64,000 nucleotides of DNA from Xenopus tropicalis (GCF_000004195.4 NC_030677.2:65310222-65374221), one strand, 5' to 3'; positions 32,640-43,835 are shown, counted from the first letter of the stretch. A program made the numbers and translations. The notes: generated by a model from the sequence alone, not told the origin.

Positions 32640-33587
32640 TCTGCAATCTACATTCTTCTTGCCTTCTTAATTCTTCACTCTTCTTGTGCCCATGAGGGTT
32701 TATAAAGCAAAGTATCTCATTGACAGATTTGCTCAATTGTGTCAGTGATCTTAATGTATGTATTGCTGAGAAGTGCTCAGAGACTGACCCACAGAAAGTG
32801 CCAAATATACCATCTTACTGAGGATGTGGGTGTTTGCACGTATTCTGAGTTTATTACTTTATCTTCCCCAAAAACAACGGATGTAATTTTAGAAAATTAT
32901 ACAAGTGAGATAAGATTGTGGCTTTCCTAAGTTATATTTGTGTTCTGTGATGCACAGAGATCCAGAACTTTTACCACATTATTGCTATGTTATTTTATAA
33001 CTCTTTGGAAAATATAACTCTTTTCATTTCATCCTTGTGACTGTTTTGTAATTGCTTACCTCATTATGGTTACATTATCTGTGAAATATCTCAAATATAA
33101 TAAATAATTTGTCTAGTTTCACTTCAGCTAGATGACCAAAAATACATATTGTTTATCATTTATTGTATTACGTGAGCAGAATTACATTAATTTGAAAAGC
33201 CCCATGTCTCTTAAACACACTAGTACCAAGTATTTTTATATATATATTTATATATATATATGAGATATCTAACTTGTATAAATCATTATTACACAACACC
33301 AGAAACAAGCACTTCATTTTAAAGCCAAATTGCGAAGATAATATATCATATATAAGCTACCAATAAACAGCAATATGGAATATGGAATGCAATAAAATCA
33401 CAAAAAATGCAATAAGATCTTCAAAATGAAATAGAAAAGTAATTCCCCAGTGTAAGAAGCATTCATGCAAGTCACACTTGTCAATGAAACACTTTTTCAG
33501 GCAAAAAAGCTAATGCAAGTCCTTCACCCAAAAGAATATGTGTTAATAGGTATGTGCATGTGTTATTTTATATAGCGTTTCTTTGTA
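32640..33587. other. intergenic, no recognised feature
   Basis: AT-rich; a short (TA)n occurs at about 33236-33261. The 63-codon open frame near 32739 has no recognisable similarity. Confidence 0.45.
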
Positions 33588-33905
33588 CAGGTATGGGATC
33601 CCCAATCCGGAAACCCGTTATCCAGAAAGTTCCGAATTACGGAATGGCCATCTCCCATAGACTCCATTATAAGCAAATAATTCTAATTTTTTAAAATGAT
33701 TTCTCTGTAATAATAAAACAGTACCTTGCACTTGATCCCAACTAAGCTATAATTACCCCTTTTTGGAGGCAAAACAATCCTATTGGTTTATTTAATATTA
33801 AATGATTTTTAGCAGACTTAAGTTATGGAGATCCAAATTACAGAAAGATCCCTTATCCGGAAAACCCTGGGTCCCGAGCATTCTGGATAACAGGTCCCTT
33901 ACCTG
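33588..33905. mobile_element. GGTATGGGATC element, copy C, with TA duplication
   Basis: 318 bp, CAGGTATGGGATCCCCAATC to GGTCCCTTACCTG, flanked by TA at 33586-33587 and 33906-33907. TA targets and inverted ends suggest a Tc1/mariner-type MITE. Confidence 0.85.
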
Positions 33906-34159
33906 TACTACTTATCTTGGTGCCGACTGGCAGAAGATGTTAGATGGCCTCAGGAACAGAGGGTGGGTGACAATGTGGGCCAAAATATTGAGGCTCACCC
34001 AGGAAGTACTAGGATACAGTGTTGCCACATAACTGCTGTTGTCTGTAGCCTCTGGGGGTTAAGAGGGCACTTGTTTCTACCCCTCCGCACAAATTAGGAA
34101 ACAAAACTGTAATTTCAAGTCAACATTTCATGTCTTTGTATCCACATGCATGCTATTTA

Positions 34160-34195
34160 CAGGTATGGGATCCATTATCAGGAAACTCATTATCA
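34160..34195. repeat. GGTATGGGATC element, terminal fragment
   Basis: CAGGTATGGGATCCATTATC only, followed immediately by a GCG-rich palindromic repeat. Confidence 0.55.
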
Positions 34196-34440
34196 TCATA
34201 TTAAGTTAAAAATTTTATTGCGTCTAAATTTTCGCGACTTTTCGCACGATTCACTATAAGCATACTCGCGCTGTTTTACGCGTGGTATTTCATGCGATAA
34301 TTTTGTCGCGATAAATAGCGTGCTCGGTATTTTCCGCATGTACGCTATTTATTGCATGCGCTAATTGTTGCGACATTACGCACGCGACAATCGGCAGCAT
34401 AAAACTGATGACATTTTGCCCTGGGAGAGCACAGAGTGCC
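34196..34440. repeat. GCG-rich palindromic repeat fragment
   Basis: TTTCGCGACTTTTCGCACGA and GCGATAATTTTGTCGCGATA-type words occur on both strands, as in 36880-37132. Ends are not resolved. Confidence 0.45.
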
Positions 34441-35007
34441 AGAGAGTTGCTGTATAAATGTTTATTTGCCAAAAAAACCCCAAAAAAACAATAAAAATCT
34501 AAGTAAGAAAAAAAAAGAAGTGCTAGAGATAATAAAATGGGGGGGGGGGGGGGCATTTAAGAATATTTAGCCAAATACTTAGGGGTCCGTTTGCTAAAGT
34601 GGCTTAAATTAAGTGGGAGATTTTAGACACAGAATAAATGGCAAATATGTTATGGGCACTTTATTAAACGGGAACAAATATAATATTGCAATTATTCTGG
34701 CAACAAAACATTGGATTGGCAGTTATCACACTCGCCAGAAAATACGCTACGTACTAATTAACGCAAGTTTTACTATTCAGCAAAATGGGCTAAAGACAAA
34801 ATTGTTGGCAGAATATTTGCAAAAATTTAAACCATATAGCATATTGATGCTGTTACTGATAAATGTAAGAGTGTAGGGGAAACTACATGAAAGTATAGAA
34901 TACCATATCAATGAAGGAAAAATAATGAGACATTACTCAGTTCAAAAGTATAAAACTAAAAACTTTTACTTAATATAATAAAATAAAAAAGTGGGTGAAA
35001 ATAAAAC

Positions 35008-35523
35008 TTAGGGCTTGCTGCCCTTGAGTTCTCTCATGTCCCTCTTTAGTTGTTCCACCTCCGCCAGCTCGGCCTTCACGTTGGCCAGGTCCTCCTGCAC
35101 GGATGGTCCCTTGTGCGCAGGAGAACCTGGCACCCAGCGCTTGGCCTGGGGGGAGAACTCAAGGGCCTGGGGGGAAACTGGGGGAGGAATCAAGGGGGGG
35201 GGGGGTGTCTGGGGCCTCGGGGGCATATTCAGCCTCGGGGGCCTCTTCAGCCTCTTGGGCCGATGGTCCTGGGGCCTCGGGGGCCAATTGTCGGGCCTCG
35301 GGGGCCAATTGTCCTTGGGCCTCGAAGGCCAGTTGATGGCCGGAGGAGGTTGGGGCCGGAGGAGGTTGGGCCTCGGGGGCTGGAGGAGGTTGGGCCGCGG
35401 GGGCCGCAGGTCGGGCCGCGGGAGCCGGAGGAGGTCGGGCCTCGGGGGCCGGTAGAGCCTGCTGTGCCACAGGAGCCTGGAGGGCCTGGGGTTGGGCCTG
35501 GGGAGGAGGTGCCAGCTGAAGTT
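35008..35523 (-). pseudogene. second exon of Myb/SANT-like gene, Pro/Ala/Glu-rich, frame broken at G12 tract
   Basis: Read on the minus strand after acceptor CTATCTCACAG, the frame inherited from the upstream exon gives ELQLAPPPQAQPQALQAPVA and a long Pro/Ala/Glu-rich segment. It then stops at 35159. A different minus frame continues past a run of twelve G (35194-35205, + strand) to a heptad-like tail VQEDLANVKAELAEVEQLKR and a stop at 35008. The simplest reading is a one-base slip in the homopolymer separating the linker from a C-terminal coiled coil. The other frames are shadows of the GC-rich repeat. Pro-rich linker plus coiled coil after a Myb-like domain is a known layout in transposon-derived Myb-like proteins. 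Confidence 0.5.
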
Positions 35524-35579
35524 CTGTGAGATAGTATTGCAAGATGTTATTTTGTGTAATATATTATATACAGTATATA

Positions 35580-36198
35580 CATTCATACACCATCATAAAT
35601 AACGGGGCCCCTCGCAACAAAATTTTTTGGGCCCCCCTCCTCCCACGCCCCCAATGGCCCCTCCCCCTGTGAACCCTCACATCAATACAAAGAACACACA
35701 GACATTGTTAGCCAGGGCCCCCTAAAACATTTATGGCCCTTCCCCCAAATGACTCACACTATGGGCCGCTCCCTGCTGCTTCCCCCCTGCTTTAAACTTA
35801 TTTATGCATATGTATTTGAAAATAGATGTGTATATATATATATATATACAATACGAAGTGCTGGGAAGCTGCACACCATAAGGAACAATAATACCTGGGT
35901 GCCTGTGGCAAAACAAAATCTAGACAGGCATGGGGTGATGGCACACACAGGATTTTCACAAGGAGTCACAAAGATGTGAAATAATATTCAGAGGTTTATT
36001 GTGACCAACGTTTCAGTTCCTCACTGGCATTATGGTTGAACGTGATGGACGTATGTCTTTTTTCAGCCCAACTTACTATGTTACTATGTTACTTTCATCA
36101 TCCCTGACATTTCTTACATTTGTACCTTTAGTTCAAATTACTTGGTAAATCTTTTACTGAATGTATACTGTAAAAGCATAATAAAGTACAATAATTAC
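35580..36198. other. intron of the Myb-like gene with repeat insertions
   Basis: Holds a (TA)n tract at about 35826-35846, an AACGTTTCAGTTCCTCACTGG motif common to interspersed repeats (about 36005-36028) and a CR1-like 3' tail. No coding segment is recognised. Confidence 0.4.
36028..36095 (+). repeat. CR1-like LINE 3' tail
   Basis: GGTTGAACGTGATGGACGTA, then GTCTTTTTTCAGCCCAAC, then TTACTATGTTACTATGTT. It matches the 3' end of the CR1-like copy at 40670-40735, which points to a 5'-truncated insertion. Confidence 0.65.
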
Positions 36199-36445
36199 CT
36201 TCCGCAATTTCAGCAACCAGATCTGGACTCCTGCGCTTCAGGTCAGACCACAGACGCTGGAGCTGGCAGAGGTCCACATCAAGGGCAAACCCAGCGAGCA
36301 AACCTTCTCTTAGCTCGCCCAGGATTGCCCTCTTCCTCTCGTGGACCCCTAAGTCCCCCAGCGGTGGGTCGTCATATCCTGAACGCAGGAGCATGCTGAT
36401 AATATAGCGCCTCTCCCCTGGTAGCAGATAAGAAACCCCAGGCAT
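36199..36445 (-). CDS. first exon of Myb/SANT-like gene (probable transposon accessory gene)
   Basis: Minus-strand start MPGVSYLLPGERRYIISMLL at 36445. It continues through ERKRAILGELREGL to CQLQRLWSDLKRRSPDLVAE, where QLxxLWxDLKRR resembles the last helix of Myb/SANT-like DNA-binding domains in Harbinger-associated and NAIF1/MYPOP-like proteins. The exon ends GCGGAAG|GTAATTATT at 36199, one base into a codon, and joins in frame to the exon beginning at 35523. The domain is shorter than typical and I cannot identify a close homologue. It is probably the accessory DNA-binding gene of a PIF/Harbinger element, not a host gene. Confidence 0.5.
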
Positions 36446-36564
36446 GATCCTCTCTGTAGTGTGGCTGCAGGCTCAATGACACAAAATGGCCCCAAGTCGC
36501 ACATGTCACGAGATTATAAAATCGCCACAAAATGTCCACAAGTCGCAACAAAAAAAAATCGCCA

Positions 36565-36745
36565 AAATATTCACCGCTACAGTACTGTATATTATCGCAA
36601 CAAAATATTCACTGCTATAGTACTGTATATTTTGGCGACAACATATTCACCGCTACAGTACTGTATATTTTGGCGACAACATACTCACCGCTATAGTACT
36701 GTATATTTTGGCGACTAAATATTTACCGCTATAGTACTGTATATT
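36565..36745. repeat. 38-bp tandem array upstream of Myb-like gene
   Basis: Five units with anchors CACCGCTACAGTACTGTATA at 36572, 36610, 36648, 36686 and 36724, spaced exactly 38 bp. Related GTCGCAACAAAA words precede it. It lies 120-300 bp upstream of the minus-strand start codon. Confidence 0.9.
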
Positions 36746-36879
36746 AGTAGCGAAATTTCATACATGCCAAGACTTTAGTGAAATTAAGTAAAAAGGCACA
36801 TACTTGAATAAATAACACTGTAAGTCCATATTTTATTGCCCAAAACTCATTTACTGTACTTTTCTATAATTTTTCGCCT

Positions 36880-37132
36880 GCCTGTAGTAGGAGTTAATTT
36901 TCGCATAGCCGAATGCGATATTTAGCGCGCCTAAGTTATAGTGAATCATGCGATCCTATTCTTTTCAGCGCGGAAATTAACGCATGCGTTAAAACTAGCG
37001 CGAGAAATACCGCATGCGAAAATGGTGACTTAACGCACGCGATAATACTATGGTGAATCGCACGCTAATTGTCGCAACTTATTTAACGCAAAAAAGCGTG
37101 TGATAATTTTTATCGCACTTTAGTGAATCAGG
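36880..37132. repeat. GCG-rich palindromic repeat, right terminal part
   Basis: TAGGAGTTAATTTTCGCATA to ACTTTAGTGAATCAGGCC, parallel to the right half of 37133-37695. Dense GCATGCGNTAA words occur in both orientations. Confidence 0.55.
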
Positions 37133-37695
37133 CCAAATGTTCTTTGTGTTATCTAACTCGCGATGAGCATTTTCCTTGCGTTAATTCCCGCATTATTAAT
37201 TCCTGCATTATTTCTCGCTGCGCGCAATATATTTCACCGTGTGCTATATTAGCGCACGATTTTACACACGTAACCATTACTTTCGGAAAACTACTGTTCT
37301 GAAAATGCCCATTTCCCTGCAAACTGGAGGCTGCATGACTCTAGGGCCAACACATACTTGAATAAATCCCAATGCAAAGTCCATGTTGCGTTGCCAAAAG
37401 CTCACCAACCACAATTTTCTTTAAGTACCGCCTGCCCCAAGTAGGTGTTAATATTCGCATAGACTAATGCGATATTTAGCGTGTTTAACGCTTCATATGA
37501 GTTTGTGAATCATGCGTTAGTATTATTTCTATGCGTGAATTAAGACAATGCGAGGTAAATATTGAATTGCACATGCGATATGCGTCTTAACGCATTCGAA
37601 ATGACTTTGATGAATCGGGACTTAATTATCGCATGCTTTTTAATGCAAAAAAAAACATGCGATAAGCGTTATCAACCTTTAGTGAATCGGCCCCT
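37133..37695. mobile_element. GCG-rich palindromic repeat, copy 2 (empty site for the hAT element)
   Basis: Collinear with copy 1 at 27998-29592 but uninterrupted at CTCTAGGG (37339-37346). It ends TTTAGTGAATCGGCCCC. Confidence 0.65.
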
Positions 37696-38079
37696 TTGTG
37701 TGTTATTTAGACCAAATAAATTTGCAATTTAAACCCATTAAAATTCTTTACCATTTTTTAATCAGAGGCCTTTGTCGTTTGCATCTTATGCTATTCCCCT
37801 GAAATAAGCTCTGATCACAGCTCCTGGAAACCTCCAGTTAGCTGTGTTTTAAGGGAAGGGAGAATACCTTTTTAGAGATGGCTGCCTGTTCCAGAAAATG
37901 TAAGTGTGACAGTAAATATTTGATTAGGTGAGCCAAAAGTGTGGCGTTTTTACTAAACAATAGGAGGACTATTGGGCAGTATGATTTTTAAATTTTGACT
38001 TGCATTCTCCTTTAAGTCTAAAGCAACTGTATAATAAAAAAAAGCAACTCTATAAAAAAAAAAACGATTCCCTACTCAT

Positions 38080-38560
38080 CCGAGCAGCTTCTTCAGTTCA
38101 AATGAGGATAGACACAGACATCCAATTAAAAATGTTCCATTGAACTTATTCCGTTGTAAAAATGCTGGGTCAAGGCTGTCAAAGCAACATTGTATGTTGC
38201 TGACAAGCAGTGTTGCAGGCCCCCTATTCTGTCTAGGGATGGGTGTCTAGTTTCAGCCATTTCCTTACTGTCTTAATTGCCTCAGGCATAGGTATACATG
38301 TGAATAGAGATGTAACATCATAGGACACCATTGCCTCATTGGTCTCCAGTTTTATCTCATGTACTTTGTTGACATAAGGTCATGAAGTTCTGAATGTAGT
38401 GGACTGTGTTGTCAACTAAGGGAGCTAAGATGTTGGCCACATATTTAATAATGTTATAAATCACAGAGTTTTATAACAGAAAGTCCAGTTGCTTTAGACT
38501 CAATTTTACTAGATTCTGTATATCATGACCTGGATGAATGAGAATCTTTATAGACATAGA
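38080..38560 (-). pseudogene. Penelope-like element reverse transcriptase fragment
   Basis: On the minus strand one frame reads NIIKYVANILAPLVDNTVHY, and another reads ETNEAMVSYDVTSLFTCIPM followed by PEAIKTVRKWLKLD. These match the Penelope RT region where a conserved (S)FDVxSLFTNIP block follows a YNxxKYL segment. Frame changes and stops show decay. At the 38080 end the sequence GAAGAAGCTGCTCGGATGAG (complement) is a phrase I associate with PLE-type repeats. No GIY-YIG endonuclease part is recognised. Confidence 0.7.
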
Positions 38561-39566
38561 TTATAAAGAACAATGTTCATGAAGATTACTGAGCAATGTC
38601 AATTAAAGCTGTTTTCATGATGTCGCCAGAGTGCTCCAATTGGGTAGCAATAATAGTATTTAGTACATATTGTTAACACTGTAGGTGGTTTAAGATACCC
38701 AGCCTTTCATTTGCTTTCTTCTGATTCATTTTTTTTACCCTGTTGGATTCCTCTTTCAGTCAGGATTCTCCAGACTGAATTGTTTGGCTAAATATAAAGC
38801 CTTATATTTTAGTAATGTGGAATATAAAGCAATCAGGCAGGGACCTCTTGCTGAACATTTGTTAAAAGTGAAGTATAAATAGCAACAAAGTGCTAGCAAC
38901 TGTATCTATTGCTCAGTAGGGGCAGAGAAACCCAAATCATTTCGAACAATATTATGCTGTATGAAAGCATACCAGAGTGAAACAAGGCTAAGGGTAATGA
39001 AGCATGCTGCATAGCAATCTATGTGTAAATGAGCTCTGGCAACAAGGATGAATTAAATTGTTAACCTGCGCAAATATTAAAAACTGTTTCTATATTTGCA
39101 TTGCATATGCATACTGTAATCAACACTTTTCTCACAAAGCAAGATTATTATTAAAAATTATATACAGTATATTCATCCTTTCAATAGTAATATAATATTA
39201 TACTTGTATTGAGTGTTGCAAAATGCTCTGATTTCTTTCATATTTTTAGGCAGCCTATTGTCTCCATTGTATTGTTATTGTTGTGAGATGAATACCCATG
39301 TCTATTGAAATGCAGATTTATGAATGATTGTTATGACATCAATTCATAATGATCACTGGAATTTCTTCAAGTAAATATTGATGAGTTTTAATGGTCACCC
39401 AGGAGAGTGTGGTCATACTAAGGGGAAAGTAGATTTTATCGATACTGATTGAATGCACTGGAAAGTAAATGTTCCAAACTTTATTGCCCATAGCCTTCAT
39501 TTGGATTTTATATTTTTAATCAGCCTTTCTTTCAGCTGCTCTGGGTTAACAAATCCTAAAGGTTCA
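38561..39566. other. intergenic, no recognised feature
   Basis: AT-rich. It may contain further decayed Penelope sequence at its left edge, but no motif is convincing. Confidence 0.4.
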
Positions 39567-39639
39567 GATCAGGGATCCCAACCTTTTTTGTGAGCCACAT
39601 TCAGATAAAATTGAGGAATATTGGCACATACTGGAACAT

Positions 39640-40735
39640 CATTTTTGTACTTGGATAGAGAACTGGCTGAAGGATAGATTACAAAGAGTGGTGGTAAATG
39701 GAATATTTTCTGATTGGACCAGTGTTGTTAGTGGAGTACCGCAGGGGTCAGTCATTGGTCCTTTGCTTTTTAACTTGTTTATTAATGACCTGGAGGTGGG
39801 CATAGACAGTACTGTTTCTATTTTTGCTGATGATACTAAATTGTGCTGCCACTTTGAGTGATTTGACAAAATTGGAAAATTAGGCAGCAAAATGGAAAAT
39901 GAGGTTCAATATTGAAAAGTGCAAAGTACATGTGAGTACAACATAGCAGTGTGTTGGGGGTATCCTTAATTGAGAAGGATCTGGAGATTTTGGTAGATAC
40001 CAAATTGTCTAATTCCAGGCAGTGTCATTCTGTGGCTACTAAAGCAAATAAAGTGCTGTCTTGTATAAAAAAGGGATTTGTCTGAAGGGATGAAAACATA
40101 ATTTTGCCCCTTTATATGTCCCTGGTAAGGCCTCACCTTGAGTATGCAGTGCAGTTTTGGGCTCCAGTCCTTAAGAAGGATATTAATGAGCTGGAGAGAG
40201 TGCAGAGACTGCAACTAAACTGGTAAAGGGGATGGAAGATTTAAACTATGAGGTTAGACTGTCCAGGTTGGGGTTGTTTTCTCTGGAAAAGAGGTGCTTG
40301 CGAGGGGACATGATTACGCTGTACAAGTACATTAGAGGGGATTATAGGCAGTTTGGGGGTGTTCTTTTATCCCATAAAAATGATCAGTGCACCAGAGGCC
40401 CCCCCTTTAGATTAGAAAAAAGGAGCTTCCATTTAAAGCAGCTTAGTGGTTTTTCACAGTTAGGGCAGTGAGGTTGTGGAATGCCCTTGCGAGTGATGTT
40501 GTAATGGCAGATTCTGTTAATGCCTTTAAGAGGGACTGAACAATTTCTTGAACAAGCATAATATCTAAGGCTATTGTGAAATCTACTGTTACTATTGATG
40601 TTGGTATATATGGTTTATGTATGGGAGTCTATAGATAGGTCAGTATAGGTTTGTGTGTGCTGGGTTTACTTGGAAGGGTTGAACTTGATGGACTCTTGAT
40701 GGGTCTTTTTTCAACCCTATGTAACTATGTAAAAT
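39640..40735 (+). pseudogene. CR1-like LINE, 5'-truncated, RT to 3' end
   Basis: One frame gives [20 protein letters not shown], then [20 protein letters not shown], then SIFADDTKL: the RT block with the catalytic A/YADD box. Later segments in shifted frames give [30 protein letters not shown] and LSRLGLFSLEKRCLRGDMIT, the usual CR1 C-terminal part. The 3' end (GGTTGAACTTGATGGACTC to TATGTAACTATGT) is a typical CR1-like tail. Several frameshifts and stops; not functional. Confidence 0.88.
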
Positions 40736-40739
40736 GGCT

Positions 40740-41720
40740 TATTAAAATGGCTAATAGTAAAAAGAGCAGCAGCTCATATAGTATGCCAAAAGTTCAGCTC
40801 ATGTTGTATGCCAACAGTATATCAATATGAGTGCATTTAGGCCATTTGAATGTATTACCAAATGAGAAAAATATACTTGTTTACTTGAATTACATATAAA
40901 TAGACCAATGTTCATCCAACTTGCATTTTTCTGAGAATTGTATATATAGGAAATGGATAAGCTCTTAGTTCATCAAACCACTGATATTTCTAGGCTGTCT
41001 ATACTCTAGCAATATATACCACTCTAGCCATACATAACTCAAGGTATTCTATAAAGCAGTAGCAGGGAAAAATAGTGTGTACTGAAATGACGCCCACGCT
41101 CAAATAATACTTAAAAAAGCCGCACTTCTGGACATAATACACAGAAGTGCAGCTTATTTGTTAATTTTTGTCATAGAAAGCAAATCATTGTGTGTTTTTT
41201 TCCTTCCTTATGCTTCTTTAATGCAGAGAGACAAAGCTCAAATTGCAATTCCATGTCTAAATGAGTTTTTTTGACGGTGCAAAGCATTTCTTCTCAAAAT
41301 AAATTAAATATATATAAAAACATACTGTAGATATTTCATCTTATTTGCCCTTTGGAACATTCCTAATCATGAGAGGCATTGCAGCCTTATACTGCCTTAT
41401 AATAGAACAAAAATGACTATTAGCTGTTCAATAAGTATTCTAGAAAGCTACAGTTTAAATAGATTGCACTGGCTAAAGGAACGGCAGTAGAATGAAACAC
41501 AAATAAGGCAGTGCAGTCAAATGATCTGCATCTCATTTATTCATGTGGAAAGCCAGGCACATCTGACAACATTTCAAGCTGCCAAGCAACTGATATGATA
41601 AAAAGTCTCTTGGTGACTTCACATGTTGACAGAGGTACACTTGGTCGCTATATAAAAACCGTGAAATGCAGAACAGCTTATTATACTTTAATATATTGAT
41701 CATTTATTTTTTGTGCTTTA
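40740..41720. other. intergenic, no recognised feature
   Basis: AT-rich, no gene or repeat recognised apart from simple low-complexity tracts. Confidence 0.4.
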
Positions 41721-42026
41721 GATATCCTTCCACTTGTCTTGTTTCAATGCCTGTATATTGTAAATATATAGAATACGTATATTATACAGTATTTAGACCA
41801 CCTTTTAATGGGGCAGTTCACCTATAAATTAATTTAAATATACTGTGGAAAACAATATTTTAAGACAATTTGCAATACCTTTTTTGTATTCCTCTTACTT
41901 GCCTTGTTTCAATGTCTGTACACTGTAAATATATAGTATATTTGTATTATATCTAGACAGTACATTTAATGGAGCAGTTCACCTATAAAGTTTTACCTGT
42001 GGGAAACCATATTTTAAGGCATTTTG
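41721..42026. repeat. tandem duplication (165-bp period) of T2-related sequence
   Basis: CTTGTTTCAATG at 41738 recurs at 41903; TGTAAATATATAG and TTAATGGNGCAGTTCACCTA recur in both units in the same order. GCAGTTCACCTATAAA resembles the terminus of T2-type elements. Units have diverged substantially. Confidence 0.8.
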
Positions 42027-42117
42027 CTCAGCATTTCATTTTTAATTTTTTTGTGGTTTTTATTTTTTTGGTTTTTTTTTTAAAAAAAGGACCCCTTTCA
42101 TCCCAAATAGAAATAGA

Positions 42118-42420
42118 CACTGAGGGGCACATTTACTAAAGGTTGTGGGTTTTTTCACATTTTAGATTTTTTGGCGCAAAAATACATTTTTTGTTTTGGA
42201 GAGAAAATATTATTTTTTGCCATTTATTATTCAGCAAAGCTGTGACAAATCCAAAAGTAAAAATACCTCATCTAAAAGCTGTTGAGGTTATGTAGAATGA
42301 ATAAACAAAAATACTTTTGAACCCACTTGTAAGCAAAACATGAGCATTTATTCCATGAGGTTCAGCTTGACACAAATTCACACCAATTACAATGTTTTAG
42401 GGGAGGTATGTTACCCAATC
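42118..42420. repeat. MITE half-end and interspersed repeat fragments
   Basis: GAGGGGCACATTTACTAAAG (42122) is a left end of the GGGGC family without a matching right end. AATGTTTTAGGGGAGGTATG (about 42392) resembles common retroelement-associated repeats. Nothing coding. Confidence 0.35.
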
Positions 42421-42837
42421 CCTTCCTCAGAATAGATGCAAGGTTCCTTTTGTATTACACAGCAGCTGAGTTGGCCACCAATTTATCAGATATGTTGGCA
42501 GGCAAAATGGCTACCACATCAGACACATTAAATATTTTCTACATTTGCAAGGTTACACACAGGATATGGCACAAGCCAATAGAAAGTTGCACATAGCAAA
42601 CATTACCTTATTTGGAACAATGGGCAAATAGTGTTAGCATCTCATTTACTAGAATTCTCCAAAGCCAAGTAATATAAAGGTGATAATTCTTTATGGAAAT
42701 TCTATTACATCAGCTAGAGAGGCAAATAGAAAAATACAAAAAATAAAAAAACTTGAAATAGTAGACCAATAGTAGGCGTTTTTTCACAGAATATAAATCT
42801 TAATAATGTTACTGTATATACATTATTATACATTATA

Positions 42838-43835
42838 CTAGCACCCTCTGTCATTTGTGTGCAAATTAGGCCACCCACAACCAGACCCTCCATTGCCCTG
42901 GCCCGCTCCCAAATTCATCTTCATCTACCATCCTCACCTGTCCCATTCTGCACTAGACATTGCACTTTATATTCGATATAAACTATATATAGTTTTGAAG
43001 GATTTTAACTCTTTGGGGCTGATTTACTAACCCACGAATCCGACCCGAATTGGAAAAGTTCCGACTTGAAAACGAACATTTTGCGACTTTTTCGTATGTT
43101 TTGCGATTTTTTCGGCTTCTTTACGAATTTTTCGTTACCAATACGATTTTTGCGTAAAAACGCGAGTTTTTCGTATCCATTACGAAAGTTGCGTAAAAAG
43201 TTGCGCTTTTTTCGTGGCGTTAAAACTTACGCGAAAAGTTGCGCATTTTTCGTAGCGTTAAAACTTAAAAGGTGCAAAGTTTCGCGTAAGTTTTAACGCT
43301 ACGAAAAATGCGCAACTTTTCGCGTAAGTTTTAATGCCACGAAAAAAGCGCAACTTTTTATGCAACTTTCGTAATGGATACGAAAAACTCGCGTTTTTAC
43401 GCAAAAATCGTATTGGTAACGAAAAATTCGTAAAGAATCCGAAAAAATCGCAAAATACCGATCATTACGAAAAAAACGCAATCGGACTCATTTCGACCCG
43501 TTCGTGGGTAAGTAAATCAGCCCCTTTGTGTTTTAGCTTGGTTGTTGATTGAGCTAAGGGGGTAGTACTCTTAAGGTATCATCATTGATACCATATTGTT
43601 TTTGTTGACCCTCTTCTCCACTAGAGCTACTGTTTAAATAAATATTTAAAAACACATACCCCACTCATTTAATGTAATTTTATTGGTATTTATTTTGATT
43701 ATTGAAACTTAGCAGTAGCTGCTGCATTTCCCACCCTAGGCTTATACTCGAGTCAATACGTTTTTCCAGTTTTCTTAGGTAAAATTAGGTACCTCGGCTT
43801 ATATTCGGATCGGCTTATACTCGAGTATATACGGT
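42838..43835. mobile_element. GTATAAGCC element, right-hand copy, interrupted by a MITE
   Basis: TAGCACCCTCTGTCATTTGT through GTTTTGAAGGATTTTAACTC matches 46944-47118. After the MITE it resumes TTTGTGTTTTAGCTT and ends with the GGCTTATACTCGAGTATATA-type terminus at about 43830. Target duplication cannot be assigned because the left end is missing. Confidence 0.65.
43015..43524. mobile_element. palindromic MITE (GGGGCTGATTTACTAA family), copy 2
   Basis: 510-bp near-perfect palindrome with ends GGGGCTGATTTACTAACCC and GTAAGTAAATCAGCCCC, flanked by TTT (43012-43014, 43525-43527). The homologous repeat at 47116-47123 reads AACTTTTTGTG without insertion. CGAAAAA-rich. Confidence 0.85.

Larger units (their letters stand above)
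34582..37132 (-). mobile_element. possible Harbinger-type element carrying a Myb-like gene
   Basis: The left end GGGGTCCGTTTGCTAAAGT, after TTA (34579-34581), loosely matches the complement of ACTTTAGTGAATCAGGCC at the right end. Between them are a broken two-exon Myb/SANT-like gene, a 38-bp tandem array and a GCG-rich palindrome (36880-37132). No transposase gene or matching right-hand TTA is seen, so the element boundaries are inferred. Confidence 0.35.

Noticed and set aside
35015..35529. Long plus-strand Gly/Arg-rich frames
   Set aside because: They are shadows of the minus-strand Pro/Ala/Glu-rich exon in GC-rich imperfect repeats; they have no start context or domain.
36565..36745. Regular 38-bp repeats considered as a CRISPR-like array
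   Set aside because: The whole 38 bp is conserved from unit to unit, with no spacers; this is a simple tandem repeat.
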